A program made the translations under genes and the position numbers. From Halomonas sp. CH40 (GTDB lineage: Bacteria; Pseudomonadota; Gammaproteobacteria; Pseudomonadales; Halomonadaceae): 64,000 nt of DNA. Below, in pieces: positions 34,571 through 43,015 of this stretch (positions are counted from its first letter, which is position 1; each line of letters opens with the position of its first letter). Under the pieces are notes generated by a model. It was given only the letters and a program-made list of their open reading frames with translations, did not search any database and had not been told where the DNA came from. Where the stretch lies: contig CP112982.1 in assembly GCA_041875495.1 (NCBI GenBank), positions 2,542,001 through 2,606,000 of the forward strand. Reading direction: 5' to 3'.

Positions 34571-36418
34571 TCACTCCACCGTCACACTTTTGGCCAGGTT
34601 ACGGGGCTTGTCTACGTCAGTCCCTTTAACCAGAGCAACATGGTAAGACAATAGCTGTAGCGCCACCACATGCAATACAGGTGACAGCAAGCCATAATGC
34701 TCGGGCATCTGCAGCACATGGATGTTGTCACTTATCGTTACCTGACTGCCGCCATCGGCAAACACATACAGTTGACCACCCCGAGCGCTGACTTCCTGCA
34801 TATTGGCCTTGAGCTTTTCAAGCAACTCATCATTAGGCGCCACGACCACCACCGGCATATCCGCGTCCACCAGCGCCAGCGGGCCATGCTTGAGCTCGCC
34901 AGCCGGATAGGCCTCCGCATGAATATAGCTGATTTCCTTCAGCTTAAGCGCACCTTCCAAAGCAATCGGATAGTGGCGACCACGCCCCAGAAACAAAGCA
35001 TGGTGCTTGTTGGCAAAATGCTTGGCCCAAGCCTTAATGCTGGGTTCCAGTGCCAACACGTTTTCCACTGCGACCGGCAGATGGCGCAATTCATCAAGGT
35101 AGGCCTTTTCGTCCTGTTCGCTCAAACGCTGATTGGCCTTGGCCAGTAGTAGCGTTAACAGGAAAAGCGCGCTTAATTGAGTGGTGAACGCCTTGGTGGA
35201 GGCCACGCCGATTTCCGGCCCTGCGCGGGTAATAAAACGCAGCGCGGTTTCACGCACGATCGCGGATTCCGGCACGTTACAGATCGCGAGCGTGTGCGTA
35301 TGCCCTTGCGCCTTGGCATGTTCAAGCGCTGCAAAGGTGTCGGCCGTTTCACCGGATTGGGAAATCACCACCACCAGATGGCGCGGGTTGGCCACACTCA
35401 CCCGATAGCGATATTCACTGGCAATCTCGACATTGCATGGCAAGCCCGCCACCTGCTCAATCCAGTATTTCGCGGTCATGCCCGCATAGCTGGAGGTACC
35501 ACAGGCAATAATCAGTACCGAATCTACCTGCTGAAACACCTCAGCGGCCTCAGCGCCAAAAATACCGGGCTCCAGCTTGCCCGCCCCACTGATCATCTCA
35601 AGCGTATTACCCAGCGCCTGAGGCTGTTCAAAGATCTCCTTCTGCATATAGTGGTTGAACTCACCCAGTTCGACCGCATTGGCAGAAAGGCTGGAAGTAA
35701 CGACCTCACGCTCCACCGGCTGGCCATTAGCGTCTATCAGATAAATGGAATCGCGGGTCAGTTTGGCCACGTCGCCGTTTTCCAGGTACATCATGCGCTT
35801 GGTCACCGACAACAAAGCCGACGCGTCCGATGCCGCATAATGTCCATCGTCTGCAACACCCAGCATTAACGGTGAACCTTGACGGGCCACTATCAGGGTA
35901 TCCGTTTCATCCTCACTGATCACCGCCAGTGCAAAGGCCCCCTGCAAATGCGCCACAGCACATTGCACCGCAGAGAAAAGATCAGCCACCGGCTCTGCCC
36001 CTTCAAGCTCACCTTTCAGGCAGGCACGGATCAGGTGCGCGATGGTTTCAGTATCCGTATCAGAGGTAAATTCATACCCCAGCGTTTGCAGCATGGTGCG
36101 CAGCGCTTCGTAATTTTCGATGATGCCGTTATGCACCACCGCCAGGCCAGCAGAAATATGCGGATGCGCATTATGCTCTGCCGGCACACCATGGGTGGCC
36201 CAGCGCGTATGCGCAATACCCACCTGCCCCTGAAGCTGCTGCTCAGCTACACGCGCCTCAAGCTCAGCCACACGCCCCTTGGCTCGGGCACGCTGCAAGC
36301 CGTTGTTAAGCACCGCAAGCCCTGCAGAATCATAGCCACGGTATTCAAGTGTTCTCAGGCCCTGAAGCAAAAAGGGAGTACATTCCGTTGCGCCGATCGC
36401 GCCGACAATGCCGCACAT
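34571..36418 (-). CDS. glmS: Glutamine--fructose-6-phosphate aminotransferase (isomerizing)
   Basis: 615 residues. It makes glucosamine-6-phosphate from fructose-6-P and glutamine, the first step to UDP-GlcNAc. The N-terminal glutaminase domain begins MCGIVGAIG, with catalytic Cys immediately after the removed Met; [10 protein letters not shown] and [11 protein letters not shown] follow. Two SIS domains hold [29 protein letters not shown] and the C-terminal KSVTVE typical of GlmS. The region just upstream is disturbed by a 99-bp duplication of the glmS start and RAYT-type palindromes, so the original promoter must lie beyond 36.58 kb. A duplicated 44-codon minigene ends two bases before this ATG. 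No glmS ribozyme is expected in gammaproteobacteria, and none was seen. Confidence 0.96.
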   Translation of the reverse strand: MCGIVGAIGATECTPFLLQGLRTLEYRGYDSAGLAVLNNGLQRARAKGRVAELEARVAEQQLQGQVGIAHTRWATHGVPAEHNAHPHISAGLAVVHNGIIENYEALRTMLQTLGYEFTSDTDTETIAHLIRACLKGELEGAEPVADLFSAVQCAVAHLQGAFALAVISEDETDTLIVARQGSPLMLGVADDGHYAASDASALLSVTKRMMYLENGDVAKLTRDSIYLIDANGQPVEREVVTSSLSANAVELGEFNHYMQKEIFEQPQALGNTLEMISGAGKLEPGIFGAEAAEVFQQVDSVLIIACGTSSYAGMTAKYWIEQVAGLPCNVEIASEYRYRVSVANPRHLVVVISQSGETADTFAALEHAKAQGHTHTLAICNVPESAIVRETALRFITRAGPEIGVASTKAFTTQLSALFLLTLLLAKANQRLSEQDEKAYLDELRHLPVAVENVLALEPSIKAWAKHFANKHHALFLGRGRHYPIALEGALKLKEISYIHAEAYPAGELKHGPLALVDADMPVVVVAPNDELLEKLKANMQEVSARGGQLYVFADGGSQVTISDNIHVLQMPEHYGLLSPVLHVVALQLLSYHVALVKGTDVDKPRNLAKSVTVE

Positions 36419-36581
36419 AGTTATTCCTGTTGGTAGTGAATGGTGAATCGATAATTAATGTGGATCTGACCCCTTTTACTTACAAGTGTTCTCAGCCCCT
36501 GAAGCAGAAAAGGAGTACATTCCGTTGCGCCAATCGCGCCGACAATGCCGCACATAGTAATTCCTGTTGGTAGTGAATGGT
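36346..36581. repeat. 99-bp duplication of the glmS 5' end
   Basis: Copy A (36346-36444) contains the first 24 codons and RBS of glmS. Copy B (36483-36581) repeats it with five differences by my count. A half palindrome of the RAYT family (36455-36478) lies between them and a full palindrome follows copy B. Confidence 0.9.
36421..36555 (-). pseudogene. Truncated duplicate of glmS N-terminus (44-codon leader frame)
   Basis: Starting at the duplicated ATG (36555) behind the duplicated RBS, this frame reads [20 protein letters not shown], continues for four more GlmS residues, then runs into repeat-derived sequence. It stops with TAA at 36421-36423, two bases before the real glmS ATG. It keeps the catalytic Cys but not the glutaminase domain, so it cannot be an enzyme. 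Being directly upstream with intact RBS, it may be translated and couple to glmS. Confidence 0.7.
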
Positions 36582-36674
36582 AAATAAAAGGGGTCAGATC
36601 CACATTAAATTTTTCAGTCTCTTTCCTGGCTCAGCAGCATCCATTAATTAATGTGGATCTGACCCCTTTTATTT
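36582..36674. repeat. RAYT-family palindromic element next to glmS
   Basis: Perfect 27-bp arms (36582-36608 and 36648-36674) contain GGGGTCAGATCCACATTAA, related to but distinct from the arms at the RAYT gene (CCACATT against CCGAATT). The outer end of the right arm supplies the stop codon of the nucleotidyltransferase gene. Confidence 0.9.
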
Positions 36675-36974
36675 AGAGAACAGCACCTTGCCGACGCGTT
36701 GGATATGCGTTCTTAGTTCATTGTTCTCAATCTGATCGTAGATAGACAGATCAATTTTATAAGGTAGCAGCAAGTCATCAAGCTCCATTTCCAAGCGATT
36801 AAATGCCTGCCAATCCAAGTTTCCTATCAAGGTGATGTCGATATCTGACGAAGCACGGTAATTACCCTTAGCACGTGAGCCATAAATCACTGCCTTCTGA
36901 ATGCCCGGGTACCGTGCGAGTACGGATTGCAGTTTTTCAATATCGCCGAGCGATAGGCCAAAGCGAGAAGTCAT
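36669..36974 (-). CDS. MNT-type nucleotidyltransferase domain protein
   Basis: 101 residues. The nucleotidyltransferase motif VIYGSRAKGNYRASSDIDI (G-S...D-x-D) lies at about residues 29-47, followed by the usual helical end. Small MNT proteins normally pair with a HEPN protein as an antitoxin that AMPylates the toxin. No HEPN gene is adjacent, so this copy is solitary. Its last codons (SK, stop) coincide with the end of a RAYT-type palindrome. The insertion thus set its C-terminus, and the partner may have been lost when repeats invaded both sides. Confidence 0.82.
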   Translation of the reverse strand: MTSRFGLSLGDIEKLQSVLARYPGIQKAVIYGSRAKGNYRASSDIDITLIGNLDWQAFNRLEMELDDLLLPYKIDLSIYDQIENNELRTHIQRVGKVLFSK

Positions 36975-36998
36975 GATGGCTTTCCTTTAAACCTGTCT

Positions 36999-37089
36999 GG
37001 CCACGGACTCTCACGGACGACACGGACAAGGACAAGAACAAAAAAGGTTTTTAGGTTTTCGTCCGTGTTTTCCGTGAGGGACCGTGGCC
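36999..37089. repeat. TCCGTGGC-type long inverted repeat, copy 3
   Basis: Starts GGCCACGGACTCTCACGGAC and ends TTTCCGTGAGGGACCGTGGCC. It lies between glmM and the nucleotidyltransferase gene, directly after the glmM stop on that strand. Confidence 0.8.
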
Positions 37090-37111
37090 AAGAACCGTGG
37101 CTAAAACATTA

Positions 37112-38449
37112 TCACCCCAGCGCATCGGCAATTTCACGGGCGCAGCGGTGCGCCATCTGGGCATCTTCGGCTTCTACCATGACCCTGATAAGTGGCTCGG
37201 TGCCCGATTTACGCAACAGCACACGCCCCGTTTCTCCCAGGTGCTTCTCAACATTGGTAACGGCTGCTTTAACCGCCTCGACATCCAATGGATCAACACC
37301 CTGTTCGGCCTGATAGCGTACGTTGATCAATGTCTGTGGCAGCTTGCGCATCCCCTGCTTGGCGGTATGTAGGTTAATGCCGCGCTTCTGCAACGACGCC
37401 AATACGCGTACTGAAGCAATAATCGCATCCCCGGTTGACGCATGATCCAGGCTCAACAGATGCCCTGAACCTTCCCCACCAATCCGCCAACCGGTTTCAT
37501 TTAACTGCTCCATCACATAACGGTCGCCTACCTTGGCTCGCTTGAACGGAATGCCACGCTCAGCCAGCGCCAGCTCAAGCCCCAGGTTACTCATCTGGGT
37601 GCCTACAATGCCACCGGTGTAACCTTCTGCCTGAGCCTCACGCGCCATCAGAAACAGCAGTTCATCGCCGTCTACCTCGGCACCAGTGTGGTCCACCATC
37701 ATCAGGCGGTCAGCGTCACCATCCAAGGCAATGCCCAGGTCCGCGCGCTTTTCGATAACTGCAGCCCGCAGGCTGGCCAGATCTGTCGCACCACACTGAT
37801 GATTGATATTCACGCCATCCGGATGGTCGTGCAGGCTGATCACCTCGGCACCCAATTCACGATAGACGGCCGGCCCGACTTTATAAGCCGCTCCATTGGC
37901 GCTATCCACCACCACCCGCAAGCCGTTAAGATTCTGCTGGCCTGGAAAGTGGGATTTGCAATACTCGATATAACGGCCAGCAGCATCATCAATGCGCCGC
38001 GCCTTGCCCAGTTTTTCAGAGCTGACGCAGGTCATGCCCTCTTCAAACGCACGATCCAACCACAGCTCGATTTCATGCTCCTGCTGATCGGTCAGTTTCA
38101 GGCCAGATTGCGCAAACAGCTTGATGCCGTTATCGTAAAACGGGTTATGTGAAGCACTGATCACCACCCCCGCATTGGCACGAAAGGTGGTGGCAAGGTA
38201 GGCAATCGCAGGCGTCGGCAGCGGCCCGACCAAGGCGATATTCACACCAGCGGCAGAAAAGCCCGACTCCATGGCCGACTCCAGCATATAGCCACTCGCT
38301 CGGGTATCCTTGCCGATCAACACCTCACTAACACCTTCCGCCCCCAACACCTGGCCTGCCGCCCAACCCAGCTTCATGGCAAAATCCGGCGTCATCGGAA
38401 ACTCGCCAACACGCCCGCGCACACCATCAGTACCAAAATACTTACGCAT
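37112..38449 (-). CDS. glmM: Phosphoglucosamine mutase
   Basis: 445 residues, the usual GlmM length. It interconverts glucosamine-6-P and glucosamine-1-P. It starts [12 protein letters not shown] (family signature). The phosphoserine loop [17 protein letters not shown] has Ser100, the metal loop is [11 protein letters not shown], the sugar-binding loop is GGEGSGHLL, and the phosphate-binding loop is [14 protein letters not shown]. In many proteobacteria glmM follows folP and ftsH; here it stands alone between repeat elements, near glmS. Together they feed UDP-GlcNAc synthesis. Confidence 0.96.
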   Translation of the reverse strand: MRKYFGTDGVRGRVGEFPMTPDFAMKLGWAAGQVLGAEGVSEVLIGKDTRASGYMLESAMESGFSAAGVNIALVGPLPTPAIAYLATTFRANAGVVISASHNPFYDNGIKLFAQSGLKLTDQQEHEIELWLDRAFEEGMTCVSSEKLGKARRIDDAAGRYIEYCKSHFPGQQNLNGLRVVVDSANGAAYKVGPAVYRELGAEVISLHDHPDGVNINHQCGATDLASLRAAVIEKRADLGIALDGDADRLMMVDHTGAEVDGDELLFLMAREAQAEGYTGGIVGTQMSNLGLELALAERGIPFKRAKVGDRYVMEQLNETGWRIGGEGSGHLLSLDHASTGDAIIASVRVLASLQKRGINLHTAKQGMRKLPQTLINVRYQAEQGVDPLDVEAVKAAVTNVEKHLGETGRVLLRKSGTEPLIRVMVEAEDAQMAHRCAREIADALG

Positions 38450-38497
38450 AAAAATCTAGCCTTAGAGTATTTTTGCTAATTGTAAACAAGTTTTGCA

Positions 38498-38637
38498 ACG
38501 GATACACACGGAAAACACGGACGAAAGCCTAAAACCCCAAAAAATCTTTTAGTGAATTGTTCCTGTCCGTGTCGTCCGTGAGCGTCCGTGGCATAAAAAA
38601 AGGTTTTATCCGTGGTTATCCGTGTTCATCCGTGGCT
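38498..38637. repeat. TCCGTGGC-type repeat cluster, copy 4
   Basis: Starts ACGGATACACACGGAAAACAC. Its second half has GTCCGTGAGCGTCCGTGGC and then TTATCCGTGGTTATCCGTG, almost the same as 40153-40247. It lies between the glmM start and the 3' end of the MazF/PemK-like gene, so the glmM promoter is within or beside it. Confidence 0.8.
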
Positions 38638-38640
38638 GAA

Positions 38641-38994
38641 CTAACGGTCACTCGCTACCCAAGTTCCCAGCCGATAACGAAGCTGATGTAGACGCGCATC
38701 GGAAAGTGTTCCTAACTGCCCCAACAGGAGAGCACCGTCTAACACCGCAAGCCGCGAGAGACGGAATACGCTAGCGACCTTTAAACCCGATGCAGAAAAC
38801 GCTTCATCATCGGGCATCAGCACCCAGTCCAGGCTTGGATTACCCTGATGTAACTGAGACGACACCATGCACACCAACCAGTCATCCCAGGTGTCATTTA
38901 ATTGACGCAGTAGAAGTACGGGGCGCTTCTTACTGCTTTTCAAATTCGTGTAAGGAAACGGCATCAACTCCGCAATCTGTCCGGCACGCTTCAT
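38641..38994 (-). CDS. MazF/PemK-family toxin
   Basis: 117 residues with the PemK/MazF beta-barrel pattern: GQIAELMPFPYTNLKSSKKRPVLLL near the N-terminus, then VCMVSSQ and SGLKVASVFRLSRLAVLD. The family cleaves single-stranded RNA. The usual FP-Y-D--SKKRP layout is visible, with N in place of D (PYTNLKSSKKRP). Its ATG overlaps the stop of the upstream antitoxin segment by 4 nt. That antitoxin has an internal stop codon, so the state of the module is uncertain: either the toxin is inactive or the antitoxin fragments suffice. Confidence 0.8.
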   Translation of the reverse strand: MKRAGQIAELMPFPYTNLKSSKKRPVLLLRQLNDTWDDWLVCMVSSQLHQGNPSLDWVLMPDDEAFSASGLKVASVFRLSRLAVLDGALLLGQLGTLSDARLHQLRYRLGTWVASDR

Positions 38995-39224
38995 TGCCAG
39001 CGTTCCTTCAAGTCATACTCGGAGTAGAGTTCTGGCTCCTCTTCAAGCCCACGCATGGCTTGATCCAAGCTCATGGCTTAAAACTGGTTCTCCGACCAAT
39101 CGGCTTCGGCACTCTCAGGGTCTTCTCCATAGCGCTGCTCCAGAAAAGCGACAAAATCCATCACCTCTTGTTGGCGAACAGCGGGAAGACGGCTGACCTT
39201 AGCAATAAGCTCTTCAAATCGCAT
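38991..39224 (-). pseudogene. DUF2281-like antitoxin interrupted by an in-frame stop
   Basis: From the ATG at 39224 the frame reads 48 residues (MRFEELIAKVSRLPAVRQQE, then DFVAFLEQRY and WSENQF) and meets TAA at 39078-39080. The same frame resumes one codon later at ATG 39072-39074 with 27 residues (MSLDQAMRGLEEEPELYSEY, then DLKERWQ), ending in a 4-nt overlap with the toxin ATG. Intact family members join the two parts, the second being the AMRGLEDE...DLKE tail expected to bind the toxin. Reinitiation at the ATG right after the stop could make a separate tail peptide, so function may be partly kept. Confidence 0.75.
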
Positions 39225-39383
39225 GACAACGACCTCGAAACGATATCACTTAATTAACATCAGAATAGCATAGCGGTAGCGCCTTCCGCAGACTCCACAT
39301 GGCCGCGCTTAAGCCATAAGTTAGAGGTTTATGGCCGAGTGGACATAGTTGACATTCAGCCGCCTGCCAACTAGAGTTGACAC

Positions 39384-39680
39384 ATGATTGAGCTTATCAA
39401 AAGTGATGTCTTTGACCGATGGCTGCACGGCCTTCGAGACACTCAGGCCCGCGCCAAGATCTCGGTGCGGCTAAGACGCCTGAGCCTCGGCAACCCCGGC
39501 GATGTCAAACCTGTGGGTGAAGGCATCTCAGAAATGCGCATCCCTCATGGCCCCGGCTACCGAATCTACTACCTCAACAGAGGCCCTATCGTGGTGGTAC
39601 TACTTTGCGGAGGAGACAAAAGCAGCCAGCCTAGCGACATTGAACAAGCCAAAGCCATTGCCAAGCAATGGAAGGAGTAA
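39384..39680 (+). CDS. RelE/HigB-type toxin (addiction module killer protein)
   Basis: 98 residues. Landmarks of the HigB-like killer family are FDRWLHGLRDTQARAKISVRL, GDVKPVGEGISEMRIPHGPG, YRIYYLNRG and the C-terminal LLCGGDKSSQPSDIEQAKAI. The family cleaves ribosome-bound mRNA. The gene precedes its antitoxin by 3 nt, the reverse order (toxin first) typical of higBA-type loci. It is on the plus strand, divergent from the damaged MazF module, in a region rich in repeats. Confidence 0.9.
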   Translation: MIELIKSDVFDRWLHGLRDTQARAKISVRLRRLSLGNPGDVKPVGEGISEMRIPHGPGYRIYYLNRGPIVVVLLCGGDKSSQPSDIEQAKAIAKQWKE

Positions 39681-39683
39681 GCA

Positions 39684-39998
39684 ATGACAGCTCAGCATCA
39701 TGTAACATTTAGCCACTACGACGCCGCCGAGTACCTCCAAACGGAAGAGGAGATTGCCGCCTACCTGGAGGCCGTGATGGAGGAAAATGACCCTTCACTG
39801 CTCGCTGCCGCTTTGGGTGACGTCGCTCGGGCACGCAATATGAGCCAGCTGGCCAAGGAAGTTGGCATGAGCCGCGAGGGTCTCTACAAAGCACTCTCTG
39901 GAGAGAGTAACCCTGCCTTCTCTACCATCAACAAGGTTGCCAATGCACTGGGGCTGCAACTAACCATAAAACCGATGTCCCAGCCTCCGATTTCTTAA
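39684..39998 (+). CDS. HigA-type helix-turn-helix antitoxin (addiction module antidote)
   Basis: 104 residues. An N-terminal segment (FSHYDAAEYLQTEEEIAAYL) typical of the antidote family is followed by the HTH ARARNMSQLAKEVGMSREGL, then LSGESNPAFSTINKVANAL. GGAG-type RBS AAGGAG overlaps the toxin stop. It should bind and neutralise the upstream toxin and repress the shared promoter. No defect is visible, so this module looks intact. Confidence 0.9.
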   Translation: MTAQHHVTFSHYDAAEYLQTEEEIAAYLEAVMEENDPSLLAAALGDVARARNMSQLAKEVGMSREGLYKALSGESNPAFSTINKVANALGLQLTIKPMSQPPIS

Positions 39999-40030
39999 AG
40001 AGCCTCTCCCTTCCTGTCATCCCCACACCC

Positions 40031-40072
40031 GTCATTCCCGCAGGCTTTTAGCGGGAATCCATCTTGACCTTG
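40031..40072. repeat. GTCATTCCCG-type palindromic repeat, copy 4
   Basis: GTCATTCCCGCAGGCTTTTA and GCGGGAATCCATCTTGACC form a hairpin (CATTCCCGC/GCGGGAATC). It lies after the antitoxin gene, in the 263-bp gap before galU. Confidence 0.8.
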
Positions 40073-40104
40073 GTTTTCGGGCTGCGGCTGGTAAGGTCTA
40101 TATA

Positions 40105-40247
40105 GCCACGGACCCTCACGGAAAACACGGACGAAAACCTAAAACCCTAAAAAATCTTTTAAGGTTTTGTTTTTAAATTGTTCTTGTCCGTGTCGTCCGT
40201 GAGCGTCCGTGGCATAAAAAAAGGTTTTATCCGTGGTTATCCGTGGC
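40105..40247. repeat. TCCGTGGC-type repeat cluster, copy 5
   Basis: Starts GCCACGGACCCTCACGGAAA. The second half repeats copy 4 closely (GTCCGTGTCGTCCGTGAGCG ... TTATCCGTGGTTATCCGTGG). It sits just beyond the galU stop. Confidence 0.85.
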
Positions 40248-40261
40248 AGGGTTGATAAGGG

Positions 40262-41131
40262 CTACACCTCGTACCCGGCCTCGCGGGCCAGCAGCGTATT
40301 TGCCTGCAGCCAGCCTTCGATATGGCCGCAATCAAAAGTGCGCCCGAGCATGCGGAATGCCTGCACGGTCTGGCCTTCCTGCATCAAGCGGTCGATGGCA
40401 TCGGTCAACTGGATCTCGTTACCCGCGCCGGGCGGCTGATCGCGTAACAGTTCCATAATGCGATACGGTAATACATAGCGGCCAATCACAGAAAGGCAGG
40501 AAGGTGCTTCCTCAGGCGTGGGCTTTTCAACCACACCGCGCATATCAGCACTTTCACCGGCGGCAGGTTCATCACAATCCACAATGCCATAACGCTGAAC
40601 GTCTTCTTTCGGCACGGCTTCCACCATGATCTGAGCCGCCTGATGAGCATTCCAAAGCCCCACCATATCGCCCAGGTCACAGGCGCTGCTTGCCACCTGA
40701 GGCTTGACCAGCACATCGGGCAAGATCACCGCAAAAGGCTCGTTTTCATCCAGCAAGTGAGCCGCACAGTAAATGGCGTGCCCAAGCCCCTGAGCATTAG
40801 GTTGACGCACGCTAGTCACTTTCAGCTGTTTGGGCGAAATGGCCGACAGCGTTTCAAGCAGGGCATTCTTACCCTTGCTGGCCAGTGAATGCTCAAGCTC
40901 AAAATGCGCATCAAAATGATCCTCAATGGCAGACTTGCCCGCCCGAGTCACCAGGATAATCTCGTTGATACCCGCTGCCAGCGCTTCTTCCACCACGTGC
41001 TGAATCAAGGGGCGATCCACGACCGGCACCATCTCCTTGGGAATAGCCTTGCTGATTGGCAATAGCCGAGTACCAAAACCGGCGACTGGGATAATGGCTT
41101 TACGCACTTTGGTCATGTGAACACCCGTCAT
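40262..41131 (-). CDS. galU: UTP--glucose-1-phosphate uridylyltransferase
   Basis: 289 residues from the ATG at 41131, which has AAGGA about 9 nt upstream; a second ATG at 41116 starts MTKVRKAIIPVAGFGTRLLP and is also possible. GFGTRLLPISKAIPKEMVPV is the nucleotide-binding signature. FAVILPDVLV, GVVEKPTPEEAPSCLSVIGRY and GAGNEIQLTDAIDRLM follow. It makes UDP-glucose from glucose-1-P supplied by Pgm. The ATG is 4 nt from the pgi stop, so pgi and galU are one unit. Confidence 0.95.
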   Translation of the reverse strand: MTGVHMTKVRKAIIPVAGFGTRLLPISKAIPKEMVPVVDRPLIQHVVEEALAAGINEIILVTRAGKSAIEDHFDAHFELEHSLASKGKNALLETLSAISPKQLKVTSVRQPNAQGLGHAIYCAAHLLDENEPFAVILPDVLVKPQVASSACDLGDMVGLWNAHQAAQIMVEAVPKEDVQRYGIVDCDEPAAGESADMRGVVEKPTPEEAPSCLSVIGRYVLPYRIMELLRDQPPGAGNEIQLTDAIDRLMQEGQTVQAFRMLGRTFDCGHIEGWLQANTLLAREAGYEV

Positions 41132-41135
41132 TCAG

Positions 41136-42842
41136 CTACATCCTTTTTTCATCTGCTGTATTGCGCCACGCATTCACCTTGTCAAGAAGCTGAGTCGTGC
41201 CGGTATCGTTTATGTTTTCATGTATGACTGGCTCATCTGCCAGCGTCTGATAGAGGCTCGTCGCCAGTTGCTTTCCTAGCTCTACTCCAGGCTGATCAAA
41301 GGGATTCAGGTTCCATAGTACCGATTGCACAAACACCTTGTGTTCATACATCGCCATCAAGGCCCCCACCGACCAGGCATCCAGGGTTTTCAGCAGCACC
41401 ACAGAATTAGGCTGATTCCCTCTATACCCCTGTGCCATATAGCCGCGCAGCGCCATAGGTATCGCATCATCACCCAGCGCAAAAAGCTGCGACTGCGCCA
41501 GACAATGCGCCAGCGTCAGCTGCTCCTGAGCCTTCAGCCTGCGGCTAATCTCTTTATTAGTTGTTACATCATCAACTGCATAGCCACGTTCTGCCACCGC
41601 AATAAAATCAGCGCTCACCGTGTGCTTGCCTTGATGCAACAACTGATAAAACGCATGCTGGCCATCAGGGCCAACATCCCCCCACAAAATGGGACAGGTG
41701 GCATGATTAACGGATCGTCCATCCAGCCCGACACTCTTGCCGTTGGATTCCATCTCCAACTGCTGAAGGTAGGCGGGCAAATGCTTCAAACGGCCATCGT
41801 ACGGCAAGACCGCATGAGTCGGAATGTTCAGAAACTGACAGTTCCATGCCCCCACAAGCGCCATCAACGCCGGAAGGTTTTGCTCAGTGGGAGCATCCAA
41901 AAAATGCCTGTCCATGGCATGTGCGCCTGCCAGCAAAGCATCAAAGGTATCCATCCCCAGCTGAATGGCCACACTCACGCCAATCGGTGACCAAAGCGAA
42001 AAGCGCCCGCCAATCCACTCCTTGAACACCAGCTGCTGAGTCTCAGGAATACCAAAGGCCGTCATCTTATCCGGCTTGGTCGAAACACCTATCATCTGAT
42101 GCCGGCAGATCGTTGCTTCGTCGATTTCCAGCGCATGACTTAACCAGGCAAGCGCCGTGCGGACGTTGAACTGGGTATCTGCCGTTGTGAAGGACTTTGA
42201 CGCCAACACCAACAAGGTGGTTGCCGGGTTCAGACGCTCCATCAATGGCAACAGCTGAGAACCATCCATCGTCGATACATAATGCACGGCCAGCCGGGTA
42301 CTGCTTGGCCGGTTCGCCAGCGCCTCACTGACCAGTTTTGGCCCAAGATCAGAGCCACCAACGCCAATATGCACCACATCAGTGATTGCTTGACCCGTTG
42401 CACCATACCATTGGCCAGCGTGTATGCAATTAACCATTTCTGTCATACGCATACGCTGCTGCTGGCAAAAAGCCACAGCCTCTTGCATACCGGCAGGTGG
42501 CGCTTCATCGTTTGGCCATCTGGCCGCCATATGCAACGCAGCGCGCTTTTCTGACGTATTGACCTTTTCACCGGCAAACAAAGCACTACGCTTTGCGGCC
42601 AAACCGCGGCTTTCAGCCCACTCCTTTAAAAGCGCAACGGTCTCAGCGGTTAGTCGCTGTTTACTGAAATCAATATGCAAACTGCCAAACGTAAATGCCA
42701 ACGCCTCTGCACGCTGCTGCGCAGAAGCCGAGTGACTATCCAGCAAATCACTTAACGAGTGCACCTGCATCTTTTCAGCATGAGCTTCTAATGCCCTCAA
42801 AGGGGTATAAATATGATCGCCGGAGGCGGAGATTGAACTCAT
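41136..42842 (-). CDS. pgi: Glucose-6-phosphate isomerase
   Basis: 568 residues, slightly longer than E. coli Pgi. Motifs: FGSLHIDFSKQRLT, VVHIGVGGSDLGPKLVSEAL, VLASKSFTTADTQFNV, GGRFSLWSPIGVSVAIQLG (PGI signature 1) and NLNPFDQPGVELGKQLATSL (signature 2). It interconverts glucose-6-P and fructose-6-P, linking glycolysis to GlmS and to Pgm/GalU. Its stop is 4 nt before galU. A 173-bp gap separates it from pgm. Confidence 0.96.
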   Translation of the reverse strand: MSSISASGDHIYTPLRALEAHAEKMQVHSLSDLLDSHSASAQQRAEALAFTFGSLHIDFSKQRLTAETVALLKEWAESRGLAAKRSALFAGEKVNTSEKRAALHMAARWPNDEAPPAGMQEAVAFCQQQRMRMTEMVNCIHAGQWYGATGQAITDVVHIGVGGSDLGPKLVSEALANRPSSTRLAVHYVSTMDGSQLLPLMERLNPATTLLVLASKSFTTADTQFNVRTALAWLSHALEIDEATICRHQMIGVSTKPDKMTAFGIPETQQLVFKEWIGGRFSLWSPIGVSVAIQLGMDTFDALLAGAHAMDRHFLDAPTEQNLPALMALVGAWNCQFLNIPTHAVLPYDGRLKHLPAYLQQLEMESNGKSVGLDGRSVNHATCPILWGDVGPDGQHAFYQLLHQGKHTVSADFIAVAERGYAVDDVTTNKEISRRLKAQEQLTLAHCLAQSQLFALGDDAIPMALRGYMAQGYRGNQPNSVVLLKTLDAWSVGALMAMYEHKVFVQSVLWNLNPFDQPGVELGKQLATSLYQTLADEPVIHENINDTGTTQLLDKVNAWRNTADEKRM

Positions 42843-43015
42843 AAACTTTCCGTAAATGTCATATCAGTGTGCTGGGCCATCTAAAGACCGTCCATACATC
42901 ATCAATAGCCCCATAAATCATCTATAAGGACACGCAATTTTCAGGCCACAGCCACTATCAAGGCTAAATATTTCAGCCGTATTGACGCTATCAAGAAAAC
43001 CGCAGGAAGCTTTGC

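Noticed and set aside
36421..36603. 60-aa frame as an independent gene
   Set aside because: Its first 24 codons from the internal ATG are a copy of glmS and the rest is repeat-derived; it is treated as a duplicated fragment.
39272..39282. AGCGGTAGCGC, close to the RfaH ops consensus
   Set aside because: Nine of eleven positions match, but it sits before a short toxin-antitoxin operon rather than a long surface operon, so chance is the simpler explanation.
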